Assembly (NCBI RefSeq): GCF_000735605.1
Contig: NZ_JPKG01000024.1
Coordinates: forward strand, 62,001 to 126,000
DNA: 64,000 nt
Direction: 5' to 3'
Source: Allobosea sp. LC85
Lineage (GTDB): Bacteria; Pseudomonadota; Alphaproteobacteria; Rhizobiales; Beijerinckiaceae
Part shown: in pieces, positions 55,490 through 64,000 of the stretch
How positions within the stretch are numbered: the first letter of the stretch is position 1
Layout: each line of letters starts with the position of its first letter
The notes under the pieces: generated by a model
The model's database searches: none
Seen by the model: the letters and a program-made list of their open reading frames with translations, nothing else
Told to the model about the DNA's origin: nothing
Position numbers and translations under genes: made by a program

Positions 55490-56152
55490 ATGTATACGTG
55501 GAGCTTTGCCCCGATCCTCCAGGCGAGCGATCTCTTCCTGTTGGGGGCGTGGATCACCGTCGTCTATACGATCGGCTCGATCGCGCTTGGCCTGATCCTC
55601 GGCCTGGCGGTCTGCTTCGCGCGGCTGTCGGGCAATGGACCGCTGAACTGGTTCGCGCAGGGTTTCCAGGAGCTGTTCCGGTGCACCCCCCTGCTCGTGC
55701 AGCTTCTCTGGATCTACTACGCCTTGCCGCTCATTCTGGGGATCGACATCCCGAACTGGGCGGCTGCGATGACGACGCTCTCGCTCTACGCCGCCGCTTT
55801 CTATGCCGAAGTCTTCAGGGGTGGCATCGTCTCGATCGACAAGGGGCAATCCGAAGCAGGCGCGGCGATCGGCATGTCGGGTTGGCAAGTCATGCGCAGG
55901 ATCGTGCTGCCGCAGGCGATCCGCAGGATGATGCCCGCCTTCATCAACCAGTCCGTCACGCAGTTCAAGAACACCTCGCTCGTCTCGGTCATTTCGGTCG
56001 CAGACCTCACCTACATGGCGACCGTTGTGAACGGGCAGACCTATCGCCCGCTGGAAGCCTACACCGCTGTCGCGATCCTCTACTTCGTCATCCTGTTCCC
56101 GGTCACGAAATTCGCCGACGTCGTCGAGCGCCGCATGCGCGCGGGCAATTGA
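55490..56152 (+). CDS. Polar amino-acid ABC transporter permease
   Basis: A 220-residue permease of the HisM/GlnP type with about five membrane segments and EAA loop [35 protein letters not shown]. Only one permease gene is present, so it probably works as a homodimer. Confidence 0.9.
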   Translation: MYTWSFAPILQASDLFLLGAWITVVYTIGSIALGLILGLAVCFARLSGNGPLNWFAQGFQELFRCTPLLVQLLWIYYALPLILGIDIPNWAAAMTTLSLYAAAFYAEVFRGGIVSIDKGQSEAGAAIGMSGWQVMRRIVLPQAIRRMMPAFINQSVTQFKNTSLVSVISVADLTYMATVVNGQTYRPLEAYTAVAILYFVILFPVTKFADVVERRMRAGN

Positions 56153-56165
56153 GGAAAGGCGTTCC

Positions 56166-56945
56166 ATGACCTCCAAGCCTTCGTCCGCTTCTTCCGGCTC
56201 CCTCCTGGAAGCCTCCGGCGTCACCAAGAACTTCGGGGCCCTGAAGGTGCTCCACGGCATCGACCTGGCGGTGAAAGCCGGTGAGGTGCTCTCGATCATC
56301 GGTCCTTCCGGCTCGGGAAAATCCACCTTCATCCGCTGCATGAACATGCTGGAAAGGCCGGATGCCGGCGATATCATCTTCCGCGGCAGGCGCGTTGGCC
56401 TGAAACATGTCGGCGACGCCCATTTCATGGGCCAGGGCGAGTTGCGGCGCCATGTCGGCATGGTGTTCCAGCACTTCAATCTGTTTCCCCACAAGACGGT
56501 TCTGGAGAACGTGATCGAAGGACCGGTCATCGTGCAGCGCAAGCCCCGCGCCGAGGCCGTCGAGATCGCGATGGACTATATCGCAAAGGTCGGGCTCGCC
56601 GAGAAACGGGATGCCTGGCCGAACCAGCTTTCCGGCGGACAGAAGCAGCGCGTCGCGATCGCGCGGGCCCTGGCGATGCAGCCGGATGCCCTACTCCTGG
56701 ACGAAGTCACGAGCGCGCTCGATCCCGAGTTGGTCGGCGAGGTTCTCGGCGTCGTGCGCAGCCTCGCGGATCAGGGAATGACGATGGTCATCGTCACCCA
56801 TGAGATCTCCTTCGCCGCCGACGTCTCAGACCGGATCGTCTTCATGGAAGCCGGGCGCATCGCGGCGGAGGGCTCGCCGACCGAAATTCTGCGCAGCCCG
56901 AGCAACGAGCGCCTCAAAGCGTTCCTGTCGCGCTTCCATGCCTGA
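56166..56945 (+). CDS. Polar amino-acid ABC transporter ATPase
   Basis: A 259-residue GlnQ/HisP-type ATPase with Walker [10 protein letters not shown], signature LSGGQKQR, Walker [12 protein letters not shown] and H-loop VTHEISFA. Its end overlaps the next gene by 8 bases. Confidence 0.92.
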   Translation: MTSKPSSASSGSLLEASGVTKNFGALKVLHGIDLAVKAGEVLSIIGPSGSGKSTFIRCMNMLERPDAGDIIFRGRRVGLKHVGDAHFMGQGELRRHVGMVFQHFNLFPHKTVLENVIEGPVIVQRKPRAEAVEIAMDYIAKVGLAEKRDAWPNQLSGGQKQRVAIARALAMQPDALLLDEVTSALDPELVGEVLGVVRSLADQGMTMVIVTHEISFAADVSDRIVFMEAGRIAAEGSPTEILRSPSNERLKAFLSRFHA

Positions 56946-58101
56946 TGCCCCGATGAAAAGCCCTGGGGAGAAACCCCGCCCGTTTTCTGTCGTGATTGTT
57001 GGTGGCGGCCGAATTGGTTCGGCGCTGGCGATCCTGCTCCGCCAGGTCCCGGAGTTCGACGTGGTGATCGTGGACCCGACCGAGCCGGCTCGGGTGAACG
57101 CTCGCAATCTCAATCTGCGCCTCGTGGACATCGATCCGGGGAATGCATCGAAGCTGGACAGCCTGCTGGCCCGGTCCGACGCGGTGGTGGCCGCGCTGCC
57201 ATCATCCGCGACGCCTCCCGTAGCCGCGGCCGCCCGGCGCAGCGGCGTGCATTACCTTGATCTGAGCGACGATACGCCCGGCCTCGAGGCCGTTCGACGG
57301 GAGGCCGCGTCGGCCCCGGCCTGCTTCGTTCCGCAATGCGGCGTGTCCCCGGGGCTGATCTCGCCGCTGGTGCTGGACCTTTTGTCCAGGGGCGTGATGC
57401 AAGCCGAGGTGAACGTCCGGATCGGCACCTTGCCACGGCATTCGACCAACCGGTTCGGCTACGGCCTGACATGGGATGTCGATGCCCTGCTGCGCGAATA
57501 TCTGCAGCCTTCGACGGCGTTGATCGACCGCAAGGTGACAAGCCTGCCCCCGCTGTCCGAGCAGGAGCAGCTCCGTCTCGACGACAGCCTCTACGAGGTC
57601 TTCGTCTCCGGAAATATCTCCCTGAGCCTGTGCACACGCCTGGAGGGCTGTGTCGACAGCCTGGTCTCCCGGACCATCCGCTATCCCGGCCATCTCGACT
57701 ACATGAAGTTCCTGCTGGACGATCTGAAGCTGCGGCACCGGGTGGATCTGCTGCGGAACCTGTTTCTGAATGCGCTTCCCGAGATAGACGACGACCGGCT
57801 CCTGATCTTCATCACGGCCGTCGGCATGCGGAACGGGCGGCGTATCGAACACCGGTTTGCACGCCACGTCGTTCCCGCGACGATCGGCGCCGTATCGTTG
57901 AGCGCGATGCGGCGGACAGCGGCATCCCATGTCGCCGCTATTCTGGACCTCATCCGGGAGGGGCGGCTGGGCGGTCCCGGGCTGATCGCTCAGGAGGATA
58001 TCCCGATTGACGCATTGCGCGCCAATCGCTTCCTGTCGTGGTTCTTCGACGGGATCGCCACAGCTTCGGCCGCGCACTCGAGCATGGAAACGGCATCGTG
58101 A
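56938..58101 (+). CDS. Saccharopine-dehydrogenase-family protein (Lys9/COG1748 type)
   Basis: About 387 residues with a Rossmann start ([21 protein letters not shown]) and the family follow-up [30 protein letters not shown], then the catalytic-type domain with [16 protein letters not shown]. Relatives reduce or oxidise imino/opine bonds (saccharopine, lysine 6-dehydrogenase, carboxynorspermidine). ATG at 56938 overlaps the ATPase stop; ATG at 56953 is an alternative. Combined with an opine-type oxidase this hints at an N-carboxyalkyl amino acid or lysine-derived substrate. Confidence 0.8.
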   Translation: MPDAPMKSPGEKPRPFSVVIVGGGRIGSALAILLRQVPEFDVVIVDPTEPARVNARNLNLRLVDIDPGNASKLDSLLARSDAVVAALPSSATPPVAAAARRSGVHYLDLSDDTPGLEAVRREAASAPACFVPQCGVSPGLISPLVLDLLSRGVMQAEVNVRIGTLPRHSTNRFGYGLTWDVDALLREYLQPSTALIDRKVTSLPPLSEQEQLRLDDSLYEVFVSGNISLSLCTRLEGCVDSLVSRTIRYPGHLDYMKFLLDDLKLRHRVDLLRNLFLNALPEIDDDRLLIFITAVGMRNGRRIEHRFARHVVPATIGAVSLSAMRRTAASHVAAILDLIREGRLGGPGLIAQEDIPIDALRANRFLSWFFDGIATASAAHSSMETAS

Positions 58102-58832
58102 ACAGCAACCTCACTCCCACGCGGACAAACGGCGTCGTAGCCGATCTCGGGATCGGCGTGCTCATGCTCGACACGCAGTTCCAGCGCCTGCCGGGCGATA
58201 TCGGAAATGGAACGACATGGTCGTTCCCGGTGCAGTTTCGCGTTGTGCGCGGCGCGAATCCGACTGCGGTGGTCCATGGGCAAGCCGCCGGACTGCTCGA
58301 ACCTTTCATCGCTGCGGCGCTCGATCTCGTCGCGACCGGCGTGCGCGGCATAACGACGAGTTGCGGCTTCCTGGCGCTCCTGCAGAAGGAGATGGCGGCC
58401 GCGCTGCCGGTACCGGTGGCGACGAGCAGCCTGCTTCAGGCGCCGGTCATCGAGGCGATGCTGCCCGCCGGCCAACGGGTCGGTATTCTCACTTTCGCCG
58501 CGGAAGCGCTGACACAGAAGCACCTCGCTGCGGTTGGCGTCAGGACGGACACGCCGATCGAAGGCCTGGCGCCGGAGAGCCTGTTTCGTCGCGTCTATGG
58601 TGGCCAAGGCGGGATCTCGGATTTCGCGACGCTCGAGCGGGAGGTCGTCGATGCAGCACTGGCGCTCGTAGCCAGGCACCCCAATGTCGGGGCGATCCTG
58701 TGCGAATGCACCAACCTGCCGCCTCATGCCGCTGCGATTGCGGAGGCAACCGGGCGCCCTGTCTTCGATATCATCGGCTTCATCGACTGGTTCGCGCGCA
58801 GCTTGACGCCGCCAAGATATGCTCGGCGCTGA
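58098..58832 (+). CDS. Asp/Glu/hydantoin racemase-superfamily protein
   Basis: About 244 residues, with candidate catalytic cysteines Cys89 (TTSCGFLALL) and Cys202 or Cys204 (LCECTNLPPH) at the two positions used by cofactor-independent aspartate/glutamate racemases and maleate isomerases. GTG at 58098 overlaps the previous stop as GTGA; the open frame to 58038 is not used. It would supply the D-isomer to the FAD dehydrogenase or racemise a product (inference). Confidence 0.78.
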   Translation: MNSNLTPTRTNGVVADLGIGVLMLDTQFQRLPGDIGNGTTWSFPVQFRVVRGANPTAVVHGQAAGLLEPFIAAALDLVATGVRGITTSCGFLALLQKEMAAALPVPVATSSLLQAPVIEAMLPAGQRVGILTFAAEALTQKHLAAVGVRTDTPIEGLAPESLFRRVYGGQGGISDFATLEREVVDAALALVARHPNVGAILCECTNLPPHAAAIAEATGRPVFDIIGFIDWFARSLTPPRYARR

Positions 58833-59158
58833 ACGGCGCCCCGACCTGATTGGATGGTGGCGGCACATCTTGGGCGAGCAGAACGCCTGGCGCCGCGCTC
58901 CTCGCCGCCGGGGGTACAATGAACGCGCAGTGACAGCGTAGTTCAGAACAGCCGTGTCGGCGGGCAACGCACGCAACATACCCCGCCGCAGGCTGGCATT
59001 CGCGGAATGGTCCGAAGCTGGTCTCTACGACATACGCCCGCTCCGGTTGTTAACTGGGCTTTGCTGTAAGCATGGCGGAAATGCGCTAGCGCATTCCGTC
59101 TTGACCTTCCCTCCATTTCCCCCTTGGATCTTCAAAGGGGGGCGTTGCAGGGAAGACC
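58833..59158. other. Intergenic region before the L,D-transpeptidase gene
   Basis: About 325 bases with no gene that I can support. It contains the end of the amino-acid operon and the promoter of the transpeptidase gene. A near-perfect palindrome lies at 59076-59098. No tRNA-like fold or T-run terminator was seen. Confidence 0.4.
59076..59098. promoter_or_regulatory. Near-perfect palindrome upstream of the L,D-transpeptidase gene
   Basis: CGGAAATGCGC and GCGCATTCCG face each other around a central TA, with one extra A in the left arm. It ends about 60 bases before the ATG. It could be an operator or the stem of a small hairpin in the leader. Confidence 0.35.
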
Positions 59159-59716
59159 ATGCTGCGCGCTATGATTTTCTTGGTTACGGCGTTGACACTA
59201 TCAGCGCCCGCCCAGGCCTACGACAATGTGGTCAGCCGCGGGCTTGCCGACTTCCTCAACATCTTCAGCGAACAGCCGATCCCTCGCCAGATCGTGCCTT
59301 GGGGCAGGCAATATGCTCCTGGCACAATCGTCATTTCAACGAGCCAGCGGCGGCTTTTCTACGTGCTCGGGAATGGGCAGGCGATCCGCTATGGCGTCGG
59401 CGTCGGGCGGCAGGGCTTTAGTTGGTCAGGGACCAAGATGGTCACGAGAAAGCGCGAATGGCCGGATTGGCGGCCACCGGCGCAGATGCTGAGACGCCGG
59501 CCTGATCTGCCGCGCTACCTGCCGGGCGGGATCGATAATCCTCTGGGTGCACGTGCGCTCTATCTCGGATCGAGCCTGTATCGCATCCATGGCTCCAATG
59601 AGCCCAACACGATCGGGGCTGCCGTGTCGTCGGGTTGCATCCGGATGACCAATCGCGACGTTGTCGACCTCTATGACCGCGTCGGGACCGGAACCAAGGT
59701 CGTTGTGCTGCGGTGA
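59159..59716 (+). CDS. L,D-transpeptidase (YkuD family)
   Basis: A 185-residue secreted enzyme with a signal peptide ending APAQA (1-20) and the YkuD catalytic motif His144 ... SSGC160-I-R162 (HGSNEPNTIGAAVSSGCIRM). It cross-links peptidoglycan through 3-3 bonds or anchors proteins to it in the periplasm; these enzymes are abundant in Hyphomicrobiales. Single-gene unit, unrelated to its neighbours. Confidence 0.92.
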   Translation: MLRAMIFLVTALTLSAPAQAYDNVVSRGLADFLNIFSEQPIPRQIVPWGRQYAPGTIVISTSQRRLFYVLGNGQAIRYGVGVGRQGFSWSGTKMVTRKREWPDWRPPAQMLRRRPDLPRYLPGGIDNPLGARALYLGSSLYRIHGSNEPNTIGAAVSSGCIRMTNRDVVDLYDRVGTGTKVVVLR

Positions 59717-59781
59717 CGAGAAATCCCTCGGCCACAGCGTCATGAGCCCCGCATCCTTTGCGAGAGCCGCCCGCCGGGGTG

Positions 59782-60531
59782 CTACAGTCGCAATCCGCCA
59801 TCGACGGCAATCTCGGCGCCGTTGATATAGGCTCCCTCGTCGCGGCAAAGCAGCAGCACCACTCCGGCGCAGTCCCGTGGCGCGCCGATGCGCCCGAGCG
59901 GCACGCGCTCCAGGACCGCCGCTTCATAGGCGGGGTCGGCCAGCACGGCGCGGTTGCGATCGGTCAGGATCGCGCCGGGCTTGATCACGTTGAAGGTGAC
60001 ATCCGGGGCCCGGACGGTGCGCGCGAGATTCAGGATCATGCTGGTCTGGGCCGCCTTGGTAGCGGCATAATAGAGGCAATCCGCATTGGGCCTGGCCTCC
60101 TGGACGCTGCCGATCGCGATCACCCGGCCAAAGCCGCCCGCGATCATGCCGGGCAGGAAGGTTTGGATCAGGCGCACCGTGGCATGGAGATTGACTTCGC
60201 TCTGCATGGCCAGGGCGCGATCACTGACAGCGTCCCAATGCTCCCTGATCTCGGCAGAAGCACACAGCACCAGGATGTCGGGAACGAAGCCCCGGGCGTT
60301 CAGGTCCTCACGCATTCGGCCCGGCATTTCCGGGTCCGCGAGATCCGCGATCAGGCCGCTCGCGTTCAGCCCGGCCGCAAGCAGCGGCGCAAGCGCCGCC
60401 TCGTTTGCCGCCGCATCACGGTCGTGCAGCACAGCATGGGCGCCGGCCCGGGCCAGTTCCGACGCCACGGCCAGACCAATCCCCCGTGCCGCGCCAGTCA
60501 CCAGGGCGACACGACCTTGAAGCATTTGCAC
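59782..60531 (-). CDS. SDR-family oxidoreductase
   Basis: A 249-residue short-chain dehydrogenase with cofactor motif TGAARGIG (12-19) and catalytic Ser142, Tyr155 and Lys159 (YYAATK). The usual NNAG is replaced by LCASAE. The C-terminal INGAEIAVDGGLRL is typical. It is the last gene of the GntR-binding-protein unit, 4 bases after the second binding-protein gene, so it likely oxidises the imported sugar or polyol. Confidence 0.88.
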   Translation of the reverse strand: MQMLQGRVALVTGAARGIGLAVASELARAGAHAVLHDRDAAANEAALAPLLAAGLNASGLIADLADPEMPGRMREDLNARGFVPDILVLCASAEIREHWDAVSDRALAMQSEVNLHATVRLIQTFLPGMIAGGFGRVIAIGSVQEARPNADCLYYAATKAAQTSMILNLARTVRAPDVTFNVIKPGAILTDRNRAVLADPAYEAAVLERVPLGRIGAPRDCAGVVLLLCRDEGAYINGAEIAVDGGLRL

Positions 60532-60535
60532 CCGC

Positions 60536-61828
60536 CTAGCCGAGCAGCGGGCGAACGCGCTTCACCGCGTCGTCCATCGCCAGTTGCGGCGGCTTGATGC
60601 CGAGCACGGCGGCCTGCGTCTCCTCGATGAAGATGTCGTGGGCGCGCGCCTGCTCGTCGAAGGCCGGAAGGTGAATGCGAGAGGCCTTGAGCGCTGCCGC
60701 CTCGTTGGCCGCATAGGGCATCGCGGCAATCAGCGCCGGGTCGGCATAGGTCGAGATTCGGACCGGGCCGTTGCCATTCAGTGCCATCGCCTTGGTGCCG
60801 GCCTTCGACGAAAGAGCCCGGATGAAATCCCAGGACAGCGGCTTCTGCTTGCTGTTCTTCGGGATCACCAGCGACCAGAACTCGACCGTTGGCGCGAATG
60901 CCATCTTGCCGACGAGGTCGGAGGCCATCGGCGGCAGCAGCGACTTGAAGCGCCCGCCATACTTGCCCTTGGCCGGATCGTTATAGGTCACCAGTCGGGC
61001 GAAGGGGTTGATCGTCATTGCCGCCCTGCCCTGCTGCATCCAGGTGGTGATCTCCTCGTTGTTGACGGTCGCGAAATTGCGCGGCAGCACGCCCGCCTTG
61101 TAGAGATCGGCGAGCACCGTCAGAGCCTTCACCATCGGCGCCTCGGCCGCGACGAGCTTGCCATCGCTGGTCATGTAGTCGCCGCCGAGACAGCGGGCGA
61201 GCGTCAGGAAATTGGAAGCAAAGACCGCGGTGAAGGCAAGACCGTTGACCTGCGTGCCGTCCTCGCGCTTGAAGGTCAGCTTGCGCGCCACTTCGATCAG
61301 TTCCTCGAAGGTGGCGGGCAGCTTGGTGATGCCGCGTTCTTCCAGCAGGGCCTCGTTATAGATCAGCGCATTGGTGGCGTGGCGCACCGGAATGCCGTGC
61401 AGGGCGCTATCGATCTTCAACGGATCGACCAGCCCCGGCGCGAAATCGGCCAAATCCTCTACCGGCGCATCCCTGAGCAACGCATCCAGCGGCTCGAACA
61501 GCTTGAGATTGCGCGGCACGGCGCGACCATTGAGCAGGTAGGCGACATCGATCGAGGTCTCGGTCAGCGTGACCTCGCGCAAGAGGCGCTCATGGATGGC
61601 GTTGACGTCGCCGAAGGTGACCCAGTTGACCGCCGCGCCCGCCTGCTTGCGCCAGGCTTCGGTGGCATCGCCGCCCGGGCCCGTCGTGGCCGAGGTCTGA
61701 TGGACGCGGTGCCCGAGCGCGGTCACGGTCCGGGCCTGAGCGAAGGCGCGGCCCGGCAAGGCCAGCGACGCTGCTGCTCCGGTGGCGAGCAGTCCGAAGC
61801 GGCGGCGCGAGAGTGAGCAATTGTCCAT
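60536..61828 (-). CDS. Family 1 extracellular solute-binding protein, copy B
   Basis: About 430 residues with a Tat leader (LSRRRFGLLATGAAASLALPGRAFA) and a sugar-type binding fold. It is a tandem paralogue of the next gene (shared TALGHRVHQT/NVFAHRVMQT openings, ITTWMQQGRAAMTINP/VNVWMQTGRAAMSLQS, and PVRISTYADPALI/PVRASTYADAGFA). ATG at 61828 is used instead of 61876, giving a proper leader. No permease or ATPase genes accompany it. Confidence 0.87.
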   Translation of the reverse strand: MDNCSLSRRRFGLLATGAAASLALPGRAFAQARTVTALGHRVHQTSATTGPGGDATEAWRKQAGAAVNWVTFGDVNAIHERLLREVTLTETSIDVAYLLNGRAVPRNLKLFEPLDALLRDAPVEDLADFAPGLVDPLKIDSALHGIPVRHATNALIYNEALLEERGITKLPATFEELIEVARKLTFKREDGTQVNGLAFTAVFASNFLTLARCLGGDYMTSDGKLVAAEAPMVKALTVLADLYKAGVLPRNFATVNNEEITTWMQQGRAAMTINPFARLVTYNDPAKGKYGGRFKSLLPPMASDLVGKMAFAPTVEFWSLVIPKNSKQKPLSWDFIRALSSKAGTKAMALNGNGPVRISTYADPALIAAMPYAANEAAALKASRIHLPAFDEQARAHDIFIEETQAAVLGIKPPQLAMDDAVKRVRPLLG

Positions 61829-61883
61829 GGCATTCCTCCAGATGATGCTCCCGCGCTGTGCCGCGCGGTTGTTCAAAGATGGT

Positions 61884-63179
61884 TCAGGCCGGCAACAGCG
61901 GCTGCACGCGTTTGACGAGCGAGGACATGGCCTCCTCCGGCGTCTTCATGCCGAGCACGGCGGCTTCGGCCTCTTCCTTGAACAGATCGCCGGCGCGGGC
62001 CGCCTCGTCGAAGGCCGGCAGCGGCACCCGGGCCACCTTGAGCACCTTCAGCTCTTCCGCCGCATAGGGAACCGTGTTGGCAAAACCGGCATCGGCATAG
62101 GTCGAGGCGCGCACCGGGCCGTTGCCGTTGAGGGCAGCCTTCAGGGTCGCATCGTTCCCGGTCATCGCCTTGATGAAGCTCCAGGCGAGATCCTTGCGCT
62201 TGGCGTTCCTGGGGATGACCATGCCCCAGAACTCGACCTTGGCCGGTGCGGCGTCATATTTGCCCGCCAGCGTCTTCGAGGCGGGCACGGCAACCGTCCT
62301 GATCTTGCCGGGAAATTTCGACTTCTGCGGGTCGTTGTAGATACGATTGCGGCCCATGCTCTGCAGGCTCATCGCGGCGCGTCCGGTCTGCATCCAGACA
62401 TTGACGTCCTCGGGCGAGAGCGTCGCGAAATTGCGCGGGAAGGCACCGGCCTCGAACAAGGCGCGCAGGAGCTTGATGGCGTTGAGCATCGGCGGCTGGT
62501 CCGCGACGCATTTGAAGTCGGGCGTGATGAAGTCGCCGTCCCAGGCGCGGGCGATGTCGATCACGTTCGGGTAGGTGACGCCGGGCATGCACAGGCCCAC
62601 AACCGCGGTGCCATCGCTGCGGCGATAGGTGCAGGCCTTGGCGATCTCGACCAGTTCCTCGATCGAGGCCGGCGGCTTCGAAAAGCCCTTCTCGGCCAGC
62701 AATTCCTCATTGTAGTGCAGCCCCGATGAGGCGTGGCGGAACGGAATCGCGAGCTGCTTGCCGCCGACCTTCATGCCCTCCATCAACCCGGGGAAGATGT
62801 CCGCCGGGTCTTGCAGAGGATCGCGGCTCAGGTAGGCGTCGAGCGGCTCGAACAGATTGGCGGCGCGCGGGATCACCTGCGTGTTCAGTACGAAGCCGAC
62901 ATCGACGGTGCTTTCGGAGAGGCTTGCCTCGCGAAACAGCCGCTCTTGCAACGGACCGGTATCAAAGGTCGTCCACTGGATCGTGGCGCCGTTCTTGTGC
63001 GCCCAGTCCCTCGTGATGTCGCCGCCTTGTGAACCGGTCGCGACGGTCTGCATCACGCGATGTGCGAAGACGTTGAAAGGACCGCCCTGCTGCGCGAAGG
63101 CCGGAGCGGCGCCGGCAAAGCTCAGGCCGATGAAGCCGCCCAGGACCTGCCTACGGTCCAACCCTGTTCCTGCCGTCAT
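61884..63179 (-). CDS. Family 1 extracellular solute-binding protein, copy A
   Basis: A 431-residue protein with a Tat leader (LDRRQVLGGFIGLSFAGAAPAFAQQ), paralogous to copy B. The start lies 29 bases inside the GntR gene, so the pair are coupled. Two similar receptors in one unit suggest related but different ligands for one shared permease encoded elsewhere. Confidence 0.87.
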   Translation of the reverse strand: MTAGTGLDRRQVLGGFIGLSFAGAAPAFAQQGGPFNVFAHRVMQTVATGSQGGDITRDWAHKNGATIQWTTFDTGPLQERLFREASLSESTVDVGFVLNTQVIPRAANLFEPLDAYLSRDPLQDPADIFPGLMEGMKVGGKQLAIPFRHASSGLHYNEELLAEKGFSKPPASIEELVEIAKACTYRRSDGTAVVGLCMPGVTYPNVIDIARAWDGDFITPDFKCVADQPPMLNAIKLLRALFEAGAFPRNFATLSPEDVNVWMQTGRAAMSLQSMGRNRIYNDPQKSKFPGKIRTVAVPASKTLAGKYDAAPAKVEFWGMVIPRNAKRKDLAWSFIKAMTGNDATLKAALNGNGPVRASTYADAGFANTVPYAAEELKVLKVARVPLPAFDEAARAGDLFKEEAEAAVLGMKTPEEAMSSLVKRVQPLLPA

Positions 63180-63942
63180 GATTGTCCTCCCCGAGTGTCG
63201 CGAGTTCCGCGATGGCGGCTTCTGCCGCTTCGAAATGCTTGTTCATGGCCATTTCCGCCGCCTCGGCGTCGCCGGCGCGGATCGCCTCGACGACGCGGAC
63301 ATGGCGCTCATAGGTCTTGCGCCAATCGGCCTGTGTGCGGGCGCTGCGTGAGTTGAAGATCTCCATCACCTCGCGGATCACCGGCCGAAGGCCCTGGATC
63401 TGGAGATCGAGCAGGCGGTTGCCGGCGGAGGCGGCAATCGCCTCGTGAAAGTCGAGATCTGCCTCGATCCAGCGCGGCACGTCGCCGAGCGACGCCTCCA
63501 TGCGCGCCAGGATGCCGGTCAGACGCTCGATATCAGCAGGCGAGCGACGCTCGGCGCTGTAGCGCGCAATCGGCGGCTCGAGGATACGGCGCAGTTCGAC
63601 CGCCTCGGTGAGCCCGGTCTTGCTGCCTCGCACGGCGAAACGGAAAAAGCGGTCGAGCGGAGCGGCATCGAGTGCCTGGACGCGCGTGACCTTGCCCTGC
63701 TGGATGTTGACGACGCCCATGGCTGCGAGCTGGCGGATCGCCTCGCGTGCGATCGGCTTGCTGACTCCAAACGATGCGGCAAGCCGCGCCTCGGACGGAA
63801 GCGCGTCGCCCGGCTTGAGCCTGCCATCATGGATCGCCTGGGTAATGCGCGCGATCAGCGCATCCCCCAGCCGCGTCGGCACGACATCGGAGGCGCCAAA
63901 CGGGTCGCTGTCGATCTCGCGCAATGTCGCGGCTTCGGTCAT
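63151..63942 (-). CDS. GntR-family regulator (FadR/FCD subfamily)
   Basis: A 263-residue regulator with N-terminal GntR HTH (ARITQAIHDGRLKPGDALPSEARLAASFGVSKPIAREAIRQLAAMGVVNIQQG) and a C-terminal FCD domain with metal-type residues (DLDFHEAIAASAGNRLL and YERHVRVVEAI). It is the first gene of the unit and likely represses it. The remaining 58 bases to the window edge hold its promoter. Confidence 0.88.
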   Translation of the reverse strand: MTEAATLREIDSDPFGASDVVPTRLGDALIARITQAIHDGRLKPGDALPSEARLAASFGVSKPIAREAIRQLAAMGVVNIQQGKVTRVQALDAAPLDRFFRFAVRGSKTGLTEAVELRRILEPPIARYSAERRSPADIERLTGILARMEASLGDVPRWIEADLDFHEAIAASAGNRLLDLQIQGLRPVIREVMEIFNSRSARTQADWRKTYERHVRVVEAIRAGDAEAAEMAMNKHFEAAEAAIAELATLGEDNHDGRNRVGP

Positions 63943-64000
63943 TCGTATCCTCCACTTTCATGATTGACAGATACAGAGCAGGTTTGCAACTGATCAACCT

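Overview
The window is GC-rich, gene-dense DNA. It reads like an accessory, catabolism-rich chromosomal or megaplasmid segment of a free-living alphaproteobacterium, probably Hyphomicrobiales (Rhizobiales). The inference rests on the large load of ABC importers, a GlpSTPQV-type glycerol importer, PrtD-type type I secretion, Tat-like solute-binding proteins and many LysR/IclR/GntR regulators. I cannot name the genus. I saw no rRNA, tRNA, CRISPR array, transposase or phage gene.

Layout. (1) 140-1228: siderophore-interacting ferric reductase. (2) 1352-12628, all minus strand: a long aromatic-acid unit with a LysR regulator, a Bug-type binding protein, GalD-GalB-GalC enzymes (4-oxalomesaconate to pyruvate plus oxaloacetate), a five-gene Liv-type ABC importer, a MetE-core methyltransferase and a VOC ring-cleavage dioxygenase. 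A divergent MFS gene follows. (3) 14469-23494, minus: a 1473-residue RTX protein made almost wholly of calcium-binding nonapeptides, its type I ABC exporter and membrane-fusion protein, and a LuxR-type regulator translationally coupled as the last gene. (4) 24126-30231, plus: glycerol-type importer glpS-glpT-glpP-glpQ-DUF2160-glpV, ending at a strong palindrome. (5) 30447-47911: a peptide or amino-acid module with a class III aminotransferase, an IclR regulator, two Opp/Dpp-type importers sharing one ATPase pair, three M81 (MlrC-like) metallopeptidase paralogues and a D-threonine-aldolase-like PLP enzyme. (6) 48029-58832: a DUF6494 gene, then a LysR gene divergent from a ten-gene operon: three-subunit FAD/Fe-S amino-acid (opine or D-hydroxyproline type) dehydrogenase, aldehyde dehydrogenase, DapA-family lyase, polar amino-acid ABC importer, saccharopine-dehydrogenase-family protein and an Asp/Glu-racemase-family protein. 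(7) 59159-63942: L,D-transpeptidase, then a minus-strand GntR - two tandem sugar-type binding proteins - SDR unit with no permease in view.

The most interesting result is a 31-bp motif (GTCAA-N9-GTTTC-N7-G[A/G]AA[C/T]) found once in each of the four main intergenic promoter regions of block 5: between the aminotransferase and IclR genes, upstream of two MlrC/peptide-transporter units, and between two divergent MlrC genes. It ties the scattered genes into one probable IclR regulon. Together with three MlrC paralogues, two peptide importers and a D-amino-acid-type PLP enzyme, this looks like an undescribed system for uptake and breakdown of unusual (cyclic, D- or beta-containing) peptides. Other points are an OMA-pathway cluster with a VOC rather than LigB-type dioxygenase, an opine/hydroxyproline-type operon of unassigned substrate, and an asymmetric GlpS/GlpT ATPase pair.
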